Positions 1 through 6,263 of a stretch of 6,263 nucleotides of DNA are shown piece by piece; the stretch's first letter is position 1; every line of letters begins with the position of its first letter. The stretch comes from an uncultured Verrucomicrobiales bacterium. GTDB taxonomy: Bacteria > Verrucomicrobiota > Verrucomicrobiae > Limisphaerales > CANJSG01. Below the pieces are notes generated by a model, which made no database searches, was not told the DNA's origin, and worked only from the letters and a program-made list of their open reading frames with translations. The position numbers and the translations under genes are program-made. The DNA is taken from positions 1 through 6,263 of the forward strand of contig CAMLMI010000292.1 in assembly GCA_946480965.1 (NCBI GenBank), written 5' to 3'.

Positions 1-213
1 ATAGCGGACGCCTTCGGCGATCCAGACCCGGCCATCCTTGTCGATGTCCATGTTCGTAGGGTTCTTCAGCATGGGGGACGTGGCCCAGACCGTGACTTCG
101 AGGTTCGGATCGGACAGCGAGAACATGCTTGCGGGCACGAGCGTCTCGGCTCCGTGGATCGAGAGGCTGGCCAGGCAGGACAACGCGGAAATGCAGACCG
201 GTTTGTAGTTCAT
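1..213 (-). CDS. PVC-type membrane-bound dehydrogenase / heme-binding protein, N-terminal fragment
   Basis: This is the first 71 residues of a larger protein that runs off the left edge of the window. The ATG is at 213-211 and the frame stays open to base 1. The N-terminus (MNYKPVCISALSCLASLSIHGA) looks like a Sec signal peptide with likely cleavage after HGA, so the product is probably exported. The mature start reads LEVTVWATSPMLKNPTNMD followed by IDKDGRVWIAEGVRY. This matches the opening blade of the beta-propeller in the large PVC-type proteins often annotated as membrane-bound dehydrogenase or PVC-type heme-binding CxxCH protein, where NPTN(I/M)DID..GRVW..E.V.Y is characteristic. Such proteins usually exceed 900 residues and carry a C-terminal cytochrome c motif, which would lie outside the window. 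The enzymatic substrate is unknown. No Shine-Dalgarno sequence is visible upstream. The gene is divergent from everything up to position 3298. Family assignment is fairly sure; function is not. Confidence 0.75.
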   Translation of the reverse strand, partial: MNYKPVCISALSCLASLSIHGAETLVPASMFSLSDPNLEVTVWATSPMLKNPTNMDIDKDGRVWIAEGVRY

Positions 214-427
214 GGGTGCGCGGATTTTGCGGCGGAACGGGCCCGGAGACCAATCGTATTTTGTCGGACCGCCTTCTGGATGGAGATGACGGGAGCGGTA
301 TTCATGCGATGCGGGCGGCCGCAGGACGGTCTTCCCGGGGGCAGCCCGCAGAAATGTGCGCGTCCTTGAGAATTTCCCGTTGCGGGAACGGCAAGGCTCC
401 GTATTTTCAACGCAATCTCTCCCGCTT
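214..427. other. Intergenic region without a recognisable gene
   Basis: This stretch separates the divergent PVC-type gene from the possible small membrane protein. Open frames exist on both strands, but their translations are Arg/Gly/Ser-rich and resemble no family I know. A perfect inverted repeat lies at 374-388 (TTCCCG, loop TTG, CGGGAA); no T-run follows on either strand, so it is not an intrinsic terminator and might be an operator or chance. A weak promoter-like pair on the plus strand (TTGCGG at 380-385, TATTTT at 402-407, 16-base spacer) would suit the small frame starting at 428. No RNA gene or mobile-element end was recognised. Confidence 0.4.
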
Positions 428-583
428 ATGATTGGGCTGCCAAACTATGTCGTTGGGGCTACCGCGTTCGCGCCTATGCTCCTGTTGGCTTTGGGAATCT
501 TCTGGACCTTCCTTCTGGTCGCGTCGCTGACTCTGGCGGCGGCGAACGGCCACGATACCGAGGGCGCGTCGCACAGCGACTGA
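428..583 (+). CDS. Possible 51-residue single-span membrane protein
   Basis: I do not recognise this protein. Starting at the ATG at 428 the frame encodes 51 residues: a short polar start (MIGLPNY), one long hydrophobic stretch at about residues 8-39 containing FAPMLLLALGIFWTFLLVAS, and a short acidic, hydrophilic tail (GHDTEGASHSD). That is the layout of a small single-pass inner-membrane protein. An in-frame ATG at 356 would add 24 residues but no extra domain, so I prefer 428. No Shine-Dalgarno sequence is visible, which is not informative here because the surrounding genes lack one too. A weak promoter-like pair (380-385 and 402-407) sits at suitable spacing. A hydrophobic frame of this size can arise by chance in GC-rich DNA, so the call is tentative. 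It sits between the divergent PVC-type gene and the ilv leader. Confidence 0.35.
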   Translation: MIGLPNYVVGATAFAPMLLLALGIFWTFLLVASLTLAAANGHDTEGASHSD

Positions 584-593
584 CAGGGGCTCC

Positions 594-633
594 GGTCGGC
601 ACTGCGCCGATCAGGAAACCGGTGTCATCCGGT
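594..633 (+). repeat. Two small hairpins between the 51-codon frame and the ilv leader
   Basis: Two inverted repeats follow each other. The first pairs 594-600 (GGTCGGC) with 606-612 (GCCGATC), giving 7 pairs including one G-U and a 5-base loop. The second pairs 618-622 (ACCGG) with 629-633 (CCGGT) around a 6-base loop. Neither is followed by a T-run, so they are not convincing intrinsic terminators. The second lies just ahead of a TTGACC at 642-647 and could be an operator. I infer no specific function. Confidence 0.3.
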
Positions 634-680
634 AAAACAGGTTGACCCCCGTTTCCAACGATGATTAGCCTCCCGCCCGC

Positions 681-725
681 ATGTTTTTCCTGTCCAGCCA
701 CCTGGTAGTAGTCCGCCTTGCGTAA
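681..725 (+). CDS. Putative ilv leader peptide, MFFLSSHLVVVRLA
   Basis: This is a 14-codon frame (ATG at 681-683, TAA at 723-725) located 117 bases before ilvN. The peptide MFFLSSHLVVVRLA contains Val-Val-Val followed by Arg-Leu just before the stop. Leader peptides of bacterial ilv operons, such as E. coli ivbL, are likewise enriched in the branched-chain residues whose charged tRNAs they sense. The run is coded GTA GTA GTC (705-713). GTA is absent from the roughly 45 Val codons of the downstream ilvN and ilvC, so these would be slowly read codons. An in-frame stop at 666-668 fixes ATG 681 as the only reasonable start. No Shine-Dalgarno is seen; translation could be leaderless if transcription starts close to 681. 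A second short frame (ATG at 661, 15 codons, MISLPPACFSCPATW) overlaps in another register and looks less suitable. No experiment supports expression. Confidence 0.7.
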   Translation: MFFLSSHLVVVRLA

Positions 726-757
726 GGCGGCCTGGGAGCTGGCTCATCTACAGGTCG

Positions 758-793
758 CCCGCAGTTCCGGCTCGGAACGCGGGTTTTTGTTTT
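758..793 (+). terminator. Intrinsic terminator (attenuator hairpin) upstream of ilvN
   Basis: The stem pairs CCCGC (758-762) with GCGGG (779-783) and GTTCC (764-768) with GGAAC (774-778), with a single bulged A at 763 and a 5-base loop. It is followed at once by TTTTTGTTTT (784-793). It faces ilvN with no gene end nearby except the leader peptide, which indicates attenuation rather than simple end-of-gene termination. Confidence 0.85.
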
Positions 794-842
794 GGAAGAC
801 CTGCGGATTCGGAAGGGACGGCGGAGCGGCCGCCAACAAACT

Positions 843-1316
843 ATGAGACATACGATATCGGTCCTGGTGGAGAACAAGTTCGGCGTGCTCACGCGCGTCA
901 CCGGCCTGTTCAGCGGGCGCGGCTACAACATCGACTCCCTGAACGTCGCCCCCACCCACGACGCCTCCCTCTCCCGCATGACCATCGTCACCACCGGTGA
1001 CGACGCCACGGTCGAGCAGATCTGCAAGCAACTCAACAAGCTGATCGACGTGGTCAAGGTCATCGACTACCGCGCCGGCACTTACATCGACCGCGAACTG
1101 GTCCTCATCCGGGTCAAAACCGGCAAGACCAACCGGGCCGAGGTCGCCCAGATGGCCGAACTGTTCCGCGCCAAGGTCGTCGATGTGCAGCCCGACAACC
1201 TGACCATCGAGATCACCGGCGGCGAAACCAAGGTGGCCAAGTTCATCGACCTGATGAAGGGCTTTGGCATTCTGGACCTGACCCGGACCGGCCAAGTGGC
1301 TCTTCCCCGCGACTAA
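843..1316 (+). CDS. ilvN: Acetolactate synthase, small (regulatory) subunit
   Basis: This 157-residue protein has the usual length for the regulatory subunit of acetohydroxyacid synthase (IlvN/IlvH), which binds the catalytic IlvB subunit, raises its activity and transmits valine feedback inhibition. The N-terminal ACT domain is clear at residues 2-76: [20 protein letters not shown] followed by [18 protein letters not shown]. The C-terminal half ([12 protein letters not shown] ... RAKVVDV ... [19 protein letters not shown]) matches the second domain of the family. ATG 843 is chosen because the protein then begins exactly where the family does; an in-frame TTG at 792 would add 17 unrelated residues and lies inside the terminator T-tract. 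A GGCGG/CCGCC hairpin (820-824 with 830-834) sits just before the start. Expression is probably governed by the attenuator at 681-793. ilvC follows after 40 bases. No ilvB is adjacent, so the catalytic subunit must be encoded elsewhere. Confidence 0.97.
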   Translation: MRHTISVLVENKFGVLTRVTGLFSGRGYNIDSLNVAPTHDASLSRMTIVTTGDDATVEQICKQLNKLIDVVKVIDYRAGTYIDRELVLIRVKTGKTNRAEVAQMAELFRAKVVDVQPDNLTIEITGGETKVAKFIDLMKGFGILDLTRTGQVALPRD

Positions 1317-1356
1317 GCACCCACGCTTTTTTCAGACCGTTTTACCCAATCCCACT

Positions 1357-2379
<1,023 letters not shown>

Positions 2380-2414
2380 AAAGTCCTTGGGTTTTGGCCG
2401 ATCCGGCCGACGCC

Positions 2415-2450
2415 ACGCCGGTCTCTTTATCGGGACCGGCGTTTTGTTTT
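2415..2450 (+). terminator. Intrinsic terminator after ilvC
   Basis: An 11-pair stem (2415-2425 with 2432-2442, one G-U pair) around a 6-base loop is followed by the T-rich run TTTTGTTTT ending at 2450. It begins 36 bases after the ilvC stop and should end the ilvN-ilvC transcript. Its tail, with a G interrupting the T-run, resembles that of the attenuator terminator at 784-793. Confidence 0.9.
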
Positions 2451-2509
2451 CCGCCGTAACCAAACCGCCGGGCTGGTGTTTCCTCAGAAGCGTGCATAGT
2501 TTTCAACGT

Positions 2510-3298
2510 ATGAAACTTGGTCGAATCGCAATGGCGACGGTGCTGTTGGCAGGCTTCGGAGCCGTGGCCGCAACGTCGGACAATCCCTACCGCGTGATCG
2601 CGGAGAAGAACGCGTTTCGGCTCAACCCGCCGCCGCCGGTCGTTGTGGTTACGAACCCGCCGCCTGAGGAAAAGACCAACCTCCGTTTCACCGGGCTTTC
2701 CTGGGATGGCCCCAACGTCAGCGCTTGGCTGGTGATCGATTCCTTGGAGCCGGGCGGCACATCGACTTACCTCTCGCTGGCTCCCGGAGTGAAGTCGGAG
2801 GGGGTTGAAGTGCTGTCCATCGACGAGCAGGCCCAGAAGGTGAAGGTCGCCTATCGCGGCAAGGATCTAAATCTCGGGATGGAGACCGCAGCGTCGGCAC
2901 CGGTCGTGCCCGGCGCGCGTCCGATTCCCGGAGTGCCCAATGCTCCCCGGCCCGGAGTCAGGCCGACGGCGGCCATTCCGGGCGTGAACATGAACAACAG
3001 CCCCATCGCCAATCCGACCGGAGGCAACCGGATGGGCGGCGGTGTGGCTCCGCCCATTCCGCAGGTTCCCACCTTCAACAGCCAAGGCGGAATGCCCCAG
3101 CGGACGCTTCGCACTACCGGCGGCGGAGCCAGCGCGGTGGCGAATCCTTCGCCCATCGCCAATCCGAGGAACAATTCCGCAGCGGCAGCTCCTCTGAGCG
3201 CCGTGGAATCGGAGATCATGGTCGAGGCCGCCCGCATGACCCAGCCCGCCAATTTTCCGCCCCTGCCTCCCACCTCGATCAATCCCACGGGACAATGA
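2510..3298 (+). CDS. Exported GspC/PilP-like protein with proline-rich C-terminal tail
   Basis: This is a 262-residue protein of unknown exact role. The ATG at 2510 gives a good N-terminal signal or anchor (MKLGRIAMATVLLAGFGAVAA); the frame is open further upstream, but that part overlaps ilvC and its terminator and is not protein-like. Residues 25-43 read NPYRVIAEKNAFRLNPPPP, a motif like the N(P)..I..RN.F.L.PPP lead-in of GspC/PulC- and PilP-type proteins. Residues 57-124 (from NLRFTGL, through AWLVIDS and YLSLAPGVKSEGVEVLSID, to KVKVAYRGKDLNL) resemble a small beta-strand homology region of that class, which in type II secretion and type IV pilus systems contacts the secretin. The rest is low-complexity, rich in Pro, Gly, Asn and Ala, with SPIANP twice. 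No other secretion or pilus gene is nearby, so a periplasmic protein of unrelated function remains possible. It follows the ilvC terminator and so likely has its own promoter. Confidence 0.75.
   Translation: MKLGRIAMATVLLAGFGAVAATSDNPYRVIAEKNAFRLNPPPPVVVVTNPPPEEKTNLRFTGLSWDGPNVSAWLVIDSLEPGGTSTYLSLAPGVKSEGVEVLSIDEQAQKVKVAYRGKDLNLGMETAASAPVVPGARPIPGVPNAPRPGVRPTAAIPGVNMNNSPIANPTGGNRMGGGVAPPIPQVPTFNSQGGMPQRTLRTTGGGASAVANPSPIANPRNNSAAAAPLSAVESEIMVEAARMTQPANFPPLPPTSINPTGQ
3002..3167 (+). repeat. 16-base direct repeat inside the GspC/PilP-like gene
   Basis: The sequence CCCATCGCCAATCCGA occurs exactly at 3002-3017 and again at 3152-3167, encoding PIANP in the same frame both times. It reflects internal repetition of the disordered Pro/Asn/Gly-rich tail and is not a mobile-element signature. 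Confidence 0.8.
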
Positions 3299-3304
3299 GC
3301 GGCT

Positions 3305-3901
3305 TCAGCCCTCGTTGAGCACCGCTTCGATCGCTCCCAGCAGCTCCTGACGTCCCAGCCGGTTCATGGACGAACAGGTAAAGGTCGCGGGCTGTTCCTC
3401 GAAGTATTCCGCGATCTTCTGTTGGAACGCCTCCATGTTGGTCTTGAGCTTGGTGGGCGTGATCCGGTCCACCTTGGTGAAGACCAGCACGATCGGCGCG
3501 GAGATGCTTCCGAGCCATTCCACGAACTCCAGATCGATCTTCTGCGGCGGCAGCTTGGAATCGATCAGCACGAAGACGCCCGCGAGGCTGGGACGGTTGG
3601 CCAGGTATTCCTCCACCGCGTGGTTGAAGCGGGCCTTGTCCTTTCGCGCGACTTCCGCGTAGCCGTAGCCGGGCAGATCCACGAGACGCCACTCCTGGTT
3701 GATCGCGAAGAAGTTGATCGTCTTCGTGTGGCCCGGCGTGGCGGACACCTTGGCCAAGTCCTTCTTCCCCGTGAGCATGTTCAGCAGCGACGACTTGCCC
3801 ACGTTGGACCGGCCGATGAAGGCAAACTCGGGCACGGTCGGAGGCGGGCAAGAGGCCAGGTCCGGGGCGCTGAGCTCGAAGGTGGCGGATTTGATCTGCA
3901 T
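3305..3901 (-). CDS. engB: Ribosome biogenesis GTP-binding protein EngB/YsxC (YihA)
   Basis: This is a 198-residue TRAFAC-class GTPase of normal family length. EngB/YsxC is needed in many bacteria for late assembly of the large ribosomal subunit. Visible motifs are the P-loop GRSNVGKSS (G1, 30-38), SATPGHTKTINFF with the G2 threonine (53-65), DLPGYGYA (G3, 75-82), TKVD (G4, 142-145) and CSSMNRLGR around G5 (176-184). The DS-K-LPPQKID segment (114-123) corresponds to the family's D.R..P...D element. The ATG at 3901-3899 gives the expected short lead before the first strand. No Shine-Dalgarno is visible. It lies 40 bases downstream of dnaX on the same strand and is probably cotranscribed. Its stop is only 6 bases from the stop of the convergent GspC/PilP-like gene, leaving no room for a separate intergenic terminator. 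Confidence 0.96.
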   Translation of the reverse strand: MQIKSATFELSAPDLASCPPPTVPEFAFIGRSNVGKSSLLNMLTGKKDLAKVSATPGHTKTINFFAINQEWRLVDLPGYGYAEVARKDKARFNHAVEEYLANRPSLAGVFVLIDSKLPPQKIDLEFVEWLGSISAPIVLVFTKVDRITPTKLKTNMEAFQQKIAEYFEEQPATFTCSSMNRLGRQELLGAIEAVLNEG

Positions 3902-3941
3902 GAAAGAAAGGTGGCGAAAGGCTCGCGGTCGGTATGCGGGT

Positions 3942-5813
3942 TCAACTGGCTTGGATGCCCACGATCTCGCCTTTGAAGACTTCCAGGGCCTTCTGGATCA
4001 ACGGATCGTTTTTGAAGTCCTCCTTGGTCAGCACCGGTGCGGGCGGAGCCGATGGAGCGGACGGCGCGGGCCGCGTGGGTGGAGTGCGTGCCGGAGGAGT
4101 GGCGGTTGTGTCGGTCGGCCACGGAGGAGCGTCTTCCGGGACCGGAGCCATGACGGGGGTCCAACCGGCGGGCGGCTCGGCTTGCACGAACTTCACCTGC
4201 ACTCCGGTCAATCCCAGTTCCTGCAACACGCCCGACAAGTTCTTGTGGTTCGTCGGGTTGTCGGCCATCGGGAGGTTCGCGGCGAAGGCTGGCGGAAAAC
4301 CGACGGTCAGCAGGTTCGCCGTGAGCGACACTGGGAAGGCGCTCTGCAGGTAGGTCTTCAGGAAGACGAACTTCGGGCCGCCCAGCGCGTTGAGCAGCCT
4401 GGGCCAGAGTTCGTCTGCGCTTTGGGTGACGGTTGCGGTCGGAGCACTTGGAGCTGGGGAGCTGGGGGGCAGGGGAGCTGGGGCGGAAATCGGCGCGGCG
4501 GGCGCGGCGATCACTGGCGCGGGAGCTGGAGCGACGCTGATCAATGGGGCCGGAGTCGCTGGGCGTTCTATCGGCGCGGCCGGACGGGGAGCGACAGGGG
4601 CGGGAGGAATAGGATTAAGAGCGGGATTGAGATTGGGACTTGGGCCCGGGGAAGGGGCGCCGCTCAGCGCTTCTTGGCGCAATGCGTTCAACTGTTTCAG
4701 CACCGTATCCAAGCTAATGGCGGTCCGGCCTTCGATGGCTTTGATGAGCGTGACTTCGAGCAGAATCTTCTTGGAGACGGCGTCGCGGAAGCGGCCTTCG
4801 GCGTCGGTCAGGATCTCCAGCACGCGGGTCAGGCCGTCGGAGGAGATCAACCCCGCGTTTTCCTTCAGCGCGGCGGCTTCCGTGTCGGACACTTCCAGCA
4901 AGCTCAAATCGCCCTTGGACACCTGGAAGATGAGCAGATTGCGGAACAGGCCGAGCAGATCGGTCAACAAGCGGCCCAGGTCCTTGCCCTGATGTGCGAG
5001 CTGGTTCAGCTCGCGGAGCGCGGCGTCGGCGTTGCCGTCGAGCACGGCACGGACGACCGCGAGTATTTGGCTCTGCGCCGTCAGGCCGAACATCGAGAGC
5101 ACGTCCGCCTCGGCGATTTCGTTTCCGCAGAAGCTGATGAGCTGGTCGAGCGTCGATTCCGCGTCGCGCATCCCGCCCTCGGCCGCGCGGGCCACGGCGT
5201 AGAGCGCTTCGGGCGCGATGGTGACGCCCTCCTTGCCGGCGATCTCGGAGAGGTGCTTCGCGATGAGCGGCGTGGGGATACGGCGCAGGTCGAAGCGCTG
5301 GCAGCGGCTGAGAATGGTCGGGAGAACCTTCTGCGGATCGGTCGTGGCGAAGAGGAACTTCACGTGCGCCGGCGGCTCCTCCAACGTCTTCAGCAGCGCG
5401 TTGAACGCTGCCGTGGAGAGCATGTGGACTTCGTCGATGATGTAGATTTTGAACTTCGAGGAGGCGGGGGCGAACTTGCACGTCTCGCGCAGTTCTCGGA
5501 CCTGTTCCACGCCGTTGTTCGACGCGCCGTCGATCTCCATCACGTCGAGCGAGCGTCCTTCCGTGATCTCGATCACACGGGGGTCGGCATCGTCGAAGTT
5601 CACCTTCGGCCCACCCGAGCAGTTCAGCGCCTTGGCGAAGATGCGGGCGACCGTCGTTTTGCCCGTGCCACGCGGGCCGCAGAAGAGATACGCGTGCGCG
5701 ATGCGGCTGGCCGCGATGGCGTTGGCCAGCGTCTGCGTGACGTGCTCCTGGCCGATGACGTCCTCGAAACGCTGCGGCCGGTATTTCCGGGCGATGACCT
5801 GATAGGAAGACAT
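3942..5813 (-). CDS. dnaX: DNA polymerase III subunit gamma/tau
   Basis: This 623-residue protein is the tau-length clamp-loader ATPase subunit, which helps load the sliding clamp and couples the replicative polymerase and helicase. The start MSSYQVIARKYRPQRFEDVIGQ is canonical; in-frame open sequence upstream is arginine-rich noise. Motifs: Walker A GPRGTGKTT (46-54), Walker B IIDEVHML (125-132), LLKTLEEPP (140-148), sensor 1 FATTD (155-159), SRC (169-171) and sensor 2 GGMRDAESTLDQ (213-224). The clamp-loader collar runs to about 375, then a Pro/Ala-rich linker (385-464), a tau-type domain (about 466-550), a second Pro-rich linker, and a C-terminal segment (TKEDFKNDPLIQKALEVF). The zinc-module position is odd: only C65 remains, and the other three expected cysteines are D74, D77 and V80. 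No A-rich slippery heptamer is visible near the linker, so a frameshifted gamma form is not indicated. It lies 85 bases after the MBL hydrolase gene. Confidence 0.97.
   Translation of the reverse strand: MSSYQVIARKYRPQRFEDVIGQEHVTQTLANAIAASRIAHAYLFCGPRGTGKTTVARIFAKALNCSGGPKVNFDDADPRVIEITEGRSLDVMEIDGASNNGVEQVRELRETCKFAPASSKFKIYIIDEVHMLSTAAFNALLKTLEEPPAHVKFLFATTDPQKVLPTILSRCQRFDLRRIPTPLIAKHLSEIAGKEGVTIAPEALYAVARAAEGGMRDAESTLDQLISFCGNEIAEADVLSMFGLTAQSQILAVVRAVLDGNADAALRELNQLAHQGKDLGRLLTDLLGLFRNLLIFQVSKGDLSLLEVSDTEAAALKENAGLISSDGLTRVLEILTDAEGRFRDAVSKKILLEVTLIKAIEGRTAISLDTVLKQLNALRQEALSGAPSPGPSPNLNPALNPIPPAPVAPRPAAPIERPATPAPLISVAPAPAPVIAAPAAPISAPAPLPPSSPAPSAPTATVTQSADELWPRLLNALGGPKFVFLKTYLQSAFPVSLTANLLTVGFPPAFAANLPMADNPTNHKNLSGVLQELGLTGVQVKFVQAEPPAGWTPVMAPVPEDAPPWPTDTTATPPARTPPTRPAPSAPSAPPAPVLTKEDFKNDPLIQKALEVFKGEIVGIQAS
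4456..4483 (+). other. G-quadruplex-capable sequence within dnaX (template strand)
   Basis: On the plus strand four runs of four or more G occur at 4456-4459, 4464-4469, 4472-4475 and 4480-4483, separated by AGCT, CA and AGCT. This satisfies the usual intramolecular G-quadruplex pattern with short loops. It results from CCC/CCT proline codons and a repeated GGGGAGCT unit in the linker of dnaX (codons about 444-453). The G-rich strand is the template for dnaX transcription; the mRNA is C-rich. Folding is predicted from pattern only. Confidence 0.6.
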
Positions 5814-5898
5814 GCGGATGACTGGGTTCTCAAACTGCCGATGCGCCCGCGAGCGTGGGACCGGACGTGGGATGCGGGAAGCGGAAAAAACCTCCGGC

Positions 5899-6263
5899 TC
5901 AGAAGAACGGATTGATCTCCTTCTCCGTCGCGACGGTCGTGACCGGGCCGTGGCCGGGGCAGAGCAGGGTGTCGGCGGGCAGGCTGAGGATCTGCTCGCG
6001 CACCTTTTGCCGGGCGAGATCCCACGACTGGTTTCCCCGGCCGATGGAGGCGCAGAAAATCGCATCGCCAACGATGGCCACATGCGGGGCGTCTTCCGGC
6101 CAGTTGCCCACGACGTAGGTGACGCCGTCCTCGGAATGGCCGGGCGTTTCGCGGTTGGTGATGCGCAGGCTGCCGAGCTGGATGCAGTCGTTGCGGCGGT
6201 TCCGCTGATCCACGGGCGCGCCCTGGATGTCGGAATGGATCTTCACTTTGGGAAACCGTTTTC
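5899..6263 (-). CDS. MBL-fold metallo-hydrolase (glyoxalase II-like), C-terminal part
   Basis: The frame is open to the right window edge and the true start lies outside; the GTG at 6246-6244 is internal because the upstream codons continue as KRFPK. About 121 residues are present. They contain the last three metal-ligand elements of the metallo-beta-lactamase fold: ETPGHSEDG (His), AIVGDAIF (bridging Asp) and LCPGHGPVTT (His), ending ATEKEINPFF, as in many glyoxalase II/YcbL-like hydrolases. The HxHxDH motif should lie upstream, beyond the window. The substrate cannot be assigned; hydroxyacylglutathione-type thioesters are one possibility for this family, but the fold covers many hydrolases. 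It sits 85 bases upstream of dnaX in the same direction and may share its transcript. No convincing terminator is seen between them. Confidence 0.88.
   Translation of the reverse strand, partial: KRFPKVKIHSDIQGAPVDQRNRRNDCIQLGSLRITNRETPGHSEDGVTYVVGNWPEDAPHVAIVGDAIFCASIGRGNQSWDLARQKVREQILSLPADTLLCPGHGPVTTVATEKEINPFF

Larger units (their letters stand above)
681..793 (+). promoter_or_regulatory. Putative transcription attenuator controlling ilvN-ilvC
   Basis: All parts of a classical attenuator are visible. Segment 1 (713-719, CCGCCTT) lies in the last leader codons and pairs perfectly with segment 2 (724-730, AAGGCGG) around a 4-base loop. Segment 2 and its extension can pair alternatively downstream in two mutually exclusive ways: 726-734 with 751-759 (9 pairs, one G-U), or 735-741 with 762-768 (7 pairs, one G-U). 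The latter captures the 5' arm of the terminator at 758-793. A ribosome stalled on the Val codons at 705-713 would cover segment 1 and free segment 2, favouring antitermination. A ribosome at the TAA (723-725) would cover segment 2 and let the terminator form. The expected result is ilvNC expression when Val-tRNA, and perhaps Leu-tRNA, is poorly charged. The pairings are seen in the sequence; the mechanism is inferred from known amino-acid attenuators. Confidence 0.7.

Noticed and set aside
642..670. Promoter for the ilv leader with TTGACC at 642-647
   Set aside because: The -35-like element is good, but no acceptable -10 lies at 16-18 bases; the best -10-like hexamer (GATGAT, 660-665) is only 12 bases away. 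Transcription probably starts nearby, but I cannot fix the promoter.
681..842. T-box riboswitch upstream of ilvN
   Set aside because: There is no recognisable T-box antiterminator sequence (GGUGG-type bulge motif) or long specifier stem; the short leader frame explains the region better.
5814..5898. Terminator between the MBL hydrolase gene and dnaX, suggested by a run of six T on the minus strand
   Set aside because: The T-run is not preceded by a stable GC-rich stem; only about four pairs can form, so readthrough into dnaX is likely.
3699..5915. Very long plus-strand open frame opposite dnaX and engB (about 738 codons)
   Set aside because: Its translation is Arg/Gly/His-rich and low complexity, while the opposite strand encodes clear DnaX and EngB motifs; it is an antisense shadow.
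5814..6083. In-frame N-terminal extension of DnaX by 90 codons
   Set aside because: The extension is Arg/Ser/Pro-rich, overlaps the MBL hydrolase gene in another frame, and the canonical DnaX start MSSYQVIARKYRP is at 5813.

Overview
The window looks like chromosomal DNA of a GC-rich bacterium, most likely Verrucomicrobiota (PVC group). Three things point there: the start of a PVC-type membrane-bound dehydrogenase / heme-binding protein at the left edge, a stand-alone GspC/PilP-like proline-rich exported protein of a kind I associate with this phylum, and the general lack of clear Shine-Dalgarno sequences. The phylum call is inference; no rRNA or other decisive marker is present.

Layout. Positions 1-213 (minus) hold the first 71 residues of the PVC-type exported protein. 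Positions 214-680 contain no certain gene, only a possible 51-residue single-span membrane protein (428-583, plus) and some small hairpins. Positions 681-793 form what looks like a complete translation-dependent transcription attenuator: a 14-codon leader peptide with three consecutive Val codons, a 7-bp hairpin at its end, candidate antiterminator pairings, and a strong intrinsic terminator. It lies directly ahead of ilvN (843-1316) and ilvC (1357-2379), whose operon ends at a second intrinsic terminator (2415-2450). Next comes a GspC/PilP-like exported protein (2510-3298, plus). It converges, with only 6 bases between stop codons, on a minus-strand cluster read right to left: an MBL-fold hydrolase (5899-6263, start outside the window), dnaX (3942-5813) and engB/ysxC (3305-3901).

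How the genes work together. IlvN is the regulatory subunit of acetohydroxyacid synthase and IlvC is the next enzyme of valine/leucine/isoleucine synthesis. The catalytic subunit gene ilvB is not next to them, so the predicted attenuator would control only the regulatory subunit and the reductoisomerase. DnaX (clamp-loader subunit) and EngB (ribosome-assembly GTPase) are housekeeping genes. The window is mostly ordinary core genome. The two points most worth following up are the attenuator and the loss of three of the four zinc-ligand cysteines in DnaX.
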